Positions 62,720-64,000 of a stretch of 64,000 bases of DNA are shown here, piece after piece. The position numbers and the translations under genes are program-made. Source of the stretch: Mesorhizobium loti (GTDB lineage Bacteria > Pseudomonadota > Alphaproteobacteria > Rhizobiales > Rhizobiaceae). Location of the stretch: assembly GCF_001510895.1 (NCBI RefSeq), contig NZ_LPWA01000121.1, forward strand, positions 1 through 64,000, written 5' to 3'. How positions within the stretch are numbered: position 1 is the stretch's first letter; every line of letters begins with the position of its first letter. The notes beneath the pieces were generated by a model, which made no database searches, was not told the origin of the DNA, and was given only the letters and a program-made list of their open reading frames with translations.

Positions 62720-63442
62720 ATGGCGAGGAAGACTTCCAATATCAAGCCTGCCGGCGTGGCCGCCAAAGGCAACGCCTTGCCGAAGAGCGGCTCGGCCAAC
62801 GGGCGCACGATCCGAACGCGGCTGACGCAAGACCCGCACGCGATCCGCGACGCGCGCGAGAAAGTGTTGGAGGTCGCCATCGGCCATGAGGTGCGCGCCT
62901 TCCGCAAGAAGCTCGGCATCACCGTCGCCGATCTCGCGGCCGCCACCGACATTTCGCTTGGCATGCTGTCGAAGATCGAGAACGGCATCGCCTCGCCGTC
63001 GCTGACCACGCTGCAAGCGCTGTCGCGGGCGCTCGGCGTTCCCCTTACCGCCTTCTTCCGCCGCTTCGAGGAGGAACACAGCGCGGTCTTCGTCAGGGCC
63101 GGCGAAGGCCTCGACGTCGAGCGACGCGGCACGCGCGCCGGCCATCAGTACAATCTGCTCGGCCATATCGGTGCAAACACCAGCGGCGTCGTCGTCGAGC
63201 CCTATCTGATAACGCTAACCGCGGACTCGGACGTGTTCCCGACCTTCCAGCATACGGGGATGGAGTTCCTTTACATGCTCGAGGGCGCGGTCGTCTACCG
63301 GCACGGCAGCAACCTCTATCCGATGAAGCCTGGTGACAGCCTGTTCTTCGACGCCGACGCGCCGCACGGCCCGGAAGAGCTGACGCAGCTGCCGATGCGC
63401 TATCTGTCCATCATCTGCTATCCACAGAAAAGCGGCAGCTAG
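62720..63442 (+). CDS. XRE-cupin transcriptional regulator
   Basis: 240 residues. A lysine-rich N-terminal extension precedes an XRE HTH (about 55-110; ITVADLAAATDISLGMLSKI) and a C-terminal cupin domain (about 165-230; HTGMEFLYMLEGAVVYRHG). Such regulators control amino-acid, amine or sugar catabolism. It stands alone, without a clear partner in the window. No Shine-Dalgarno better than ggagg at 62711 is needed; GGAGG lies five bases upstream of the ATG. Confidence 0.88.
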   Translation: MARKTSNIKPAGVAAKGNALPKSGSANGRTIRTRLTQDPHAIRDAREKVLEVAIGHEVRAFRKKLGITVADLAAATDISLGMLSKIENGIASPSLTTLQALSRALGVPLTAFFRRFEEEHSAVFVRAGEGLDVERRGTRAGHQYNLLGHIGANTSGVVVEPYLITLTADSDVFPTFQHTGMEFLYMLEGAVVYRHGSNLYPMKPGDSLFFDADAPHGPEELTQLPMRYLSIICYPQKSGS

Positions 63443-63658
63443 GCAACTGCGGCTCCGGCAAGCTCGGGTCGCCTGTCATCCGCTTTCGAGGTGACGAGTC
63501 CCCATCCTCGACGTGGCGATAGGTATGCGTCGCCATCGGTGATCACCCGCTCGCACCAAAGCCCTCTCGACGCGCCGAAATTTTCCCGCAGGCAAATAGT
63601 TTATCCACAGGCGGGCCTCGGTCGCGCACCGAACAGGTTTACGAAGCGTAAAGCACTC

Positions 63659-63688
63659 TTGACAAATTCGGAGTTGAGGCGGAATTTA
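63659..63688 (+). promoter_or_regulatory. Promoter before the last gene
   Basis: TTGACA (63659-63664) is followed after 17-18 bases by gaattta (63682-63688). It leaves a ~75-base leader with a GC-rich hairpin (cgcccggtcgattcgggtc region). The 324-base gap 63443-63766 otherwise shows only an isolated DnaA-box-like ttatccaca at 63601. Confidence 0.6.
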
Positions 63689-63766
63689 TGAAAAAAATTT
63701 CACTCTGTTGAAAGGGTGGGACGCCCGGTCGATTCGGGTCCGGACGTCGAGAAAAGGGGAAAACCG

Positions 63767-64000
63767 ATGTCCGACCTCAAGCAGCGCATCGAAGCGCTGT
63801 ACCGTTCCGACGTGCGCGGATCTGTGCTTCTGATCGCCTGCCTGTGGGCGACGATCCTCTTCGTCCTGCTGATGACCTGGGCCTACATCCCGCATGGCGG
63901 GATCAAGGTCGTGGTGGTTATCGCGGCTGCCGCGGTGCTGATCTTCAACACCGCCGCCATCCTGGCGATGCTCAACCACTACAAGGAAGACAAGGACTTC
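63767..64000 (+). CDS. Small membrane protein, partial at the window edge
   Basis: The ORF starts at ATG 63767 with AAGGGGAAAA upstream and is open to the window end (78 codons). It begins MSDLKQRIEALYRSDVRGSV, then has two hydrophobic segments (VLLIACLWATILFVLLMTW; VVVVIAAAAVLIFNTAAI) and a charged tail. The strong promoter supports expression. I do not recognise the family from this part. Confidence 0.7.
   Translation, partial: MSDLKQRIEALYRSDVRGSVLLIACLWATILFVLLMTWAYIPHGGIKVVVVIAAAAVLIFNTAAILAMLNHYKEDKDF

Noticed and set aside
63601..63609. DnaA-box-like ttatccaca
   Set aside because: A single isolated match without a cluster, AT-rich unwinding region or replication genes; not evidence of an origin.

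Overview
The window is GC-rich chromosomal DNA from a Mesorhizobium-like member of the Rhizobiales. The assignment rests on a BacA/SbmA-family transporter, many solute ABC importers each paired with its own GntR, LacI, SorC, LysR or XRE regulator, a DXR-like (DRL) oxidoreductase of the kind known from Brucella, a candidate alpha-r14-type small RNA, and scattered short palindromic repeats typical of rhizobia. I see no tRNA, rRNA, CRISPR array, prophage or transposase.

Layout. 0.3-5 kb: der with its TPR partner, then a polysaccharide deacetylase converging on and overlapping bacA. 5-11 kb: an MFS carrier, a LysR regulator, an M29 aminopeptidase and several small enzymes. 11-20 kb: a leftward operon of a spermidine/putrescine-type ABC importer, a gamma-glutamyltransferase-like enzyme (frameshifted), an acyl-CoA ligase and a ketopantoate-reductase-like protein, with a divergent GntR regulator. 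20-26 kb: a second polyamine-type importer with an XRE-cupin regulator and an amine-oxidase-like flavoprotein. Two matching TTTCA-N6-TGAAA sites sit upstream of its transcription units. 26-32 kb: an FAA-hydrolase family enzyme, a three-gene sugar importer and a LacI regulator. 32-38 kb: a candidate small RNA, then a TetR regulator divergent from a small ORF and an RND efflux pump. 38-52 kb: a 2-oxoglutarate oxygenase with a LysR regulator, a GntR regulator, two enolase-superfamily enzymes, an oligopeptide-type ABC importer, and a second paralogous binding protein with its own LysR regulator and a tandem DUF427 protein. 52-62.5 kb: a putative sugar or polyol locus with a DRL-like enzyme, an FGGY kinase, a SorC regulator, an Rbs-type importer (permease frameshifted) and two SDR dehydrogenases. 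62.7 kb to the end: another XRE-cupin regulator and the start of a small membrane protein.

Most of the window is scavenging machinery: at least five ABC importers, each next to the catabolic enzymes and regulator that should act on its substrate. The most interesting points are the DRL-like enzyme embedded in a catabolic locus, the candidate anti-Shine-Dalgarno small RNA, and repeat elements that have become the coding ends of three proteins. Several genes carry single-base reading-frame anomalies (gamma-glutamyltransferase, an Rbs-type permease, the tail of another permease, an ATC where a start is expected). These are either decay or base-level sequence errors and should be checked before any is interpreted.
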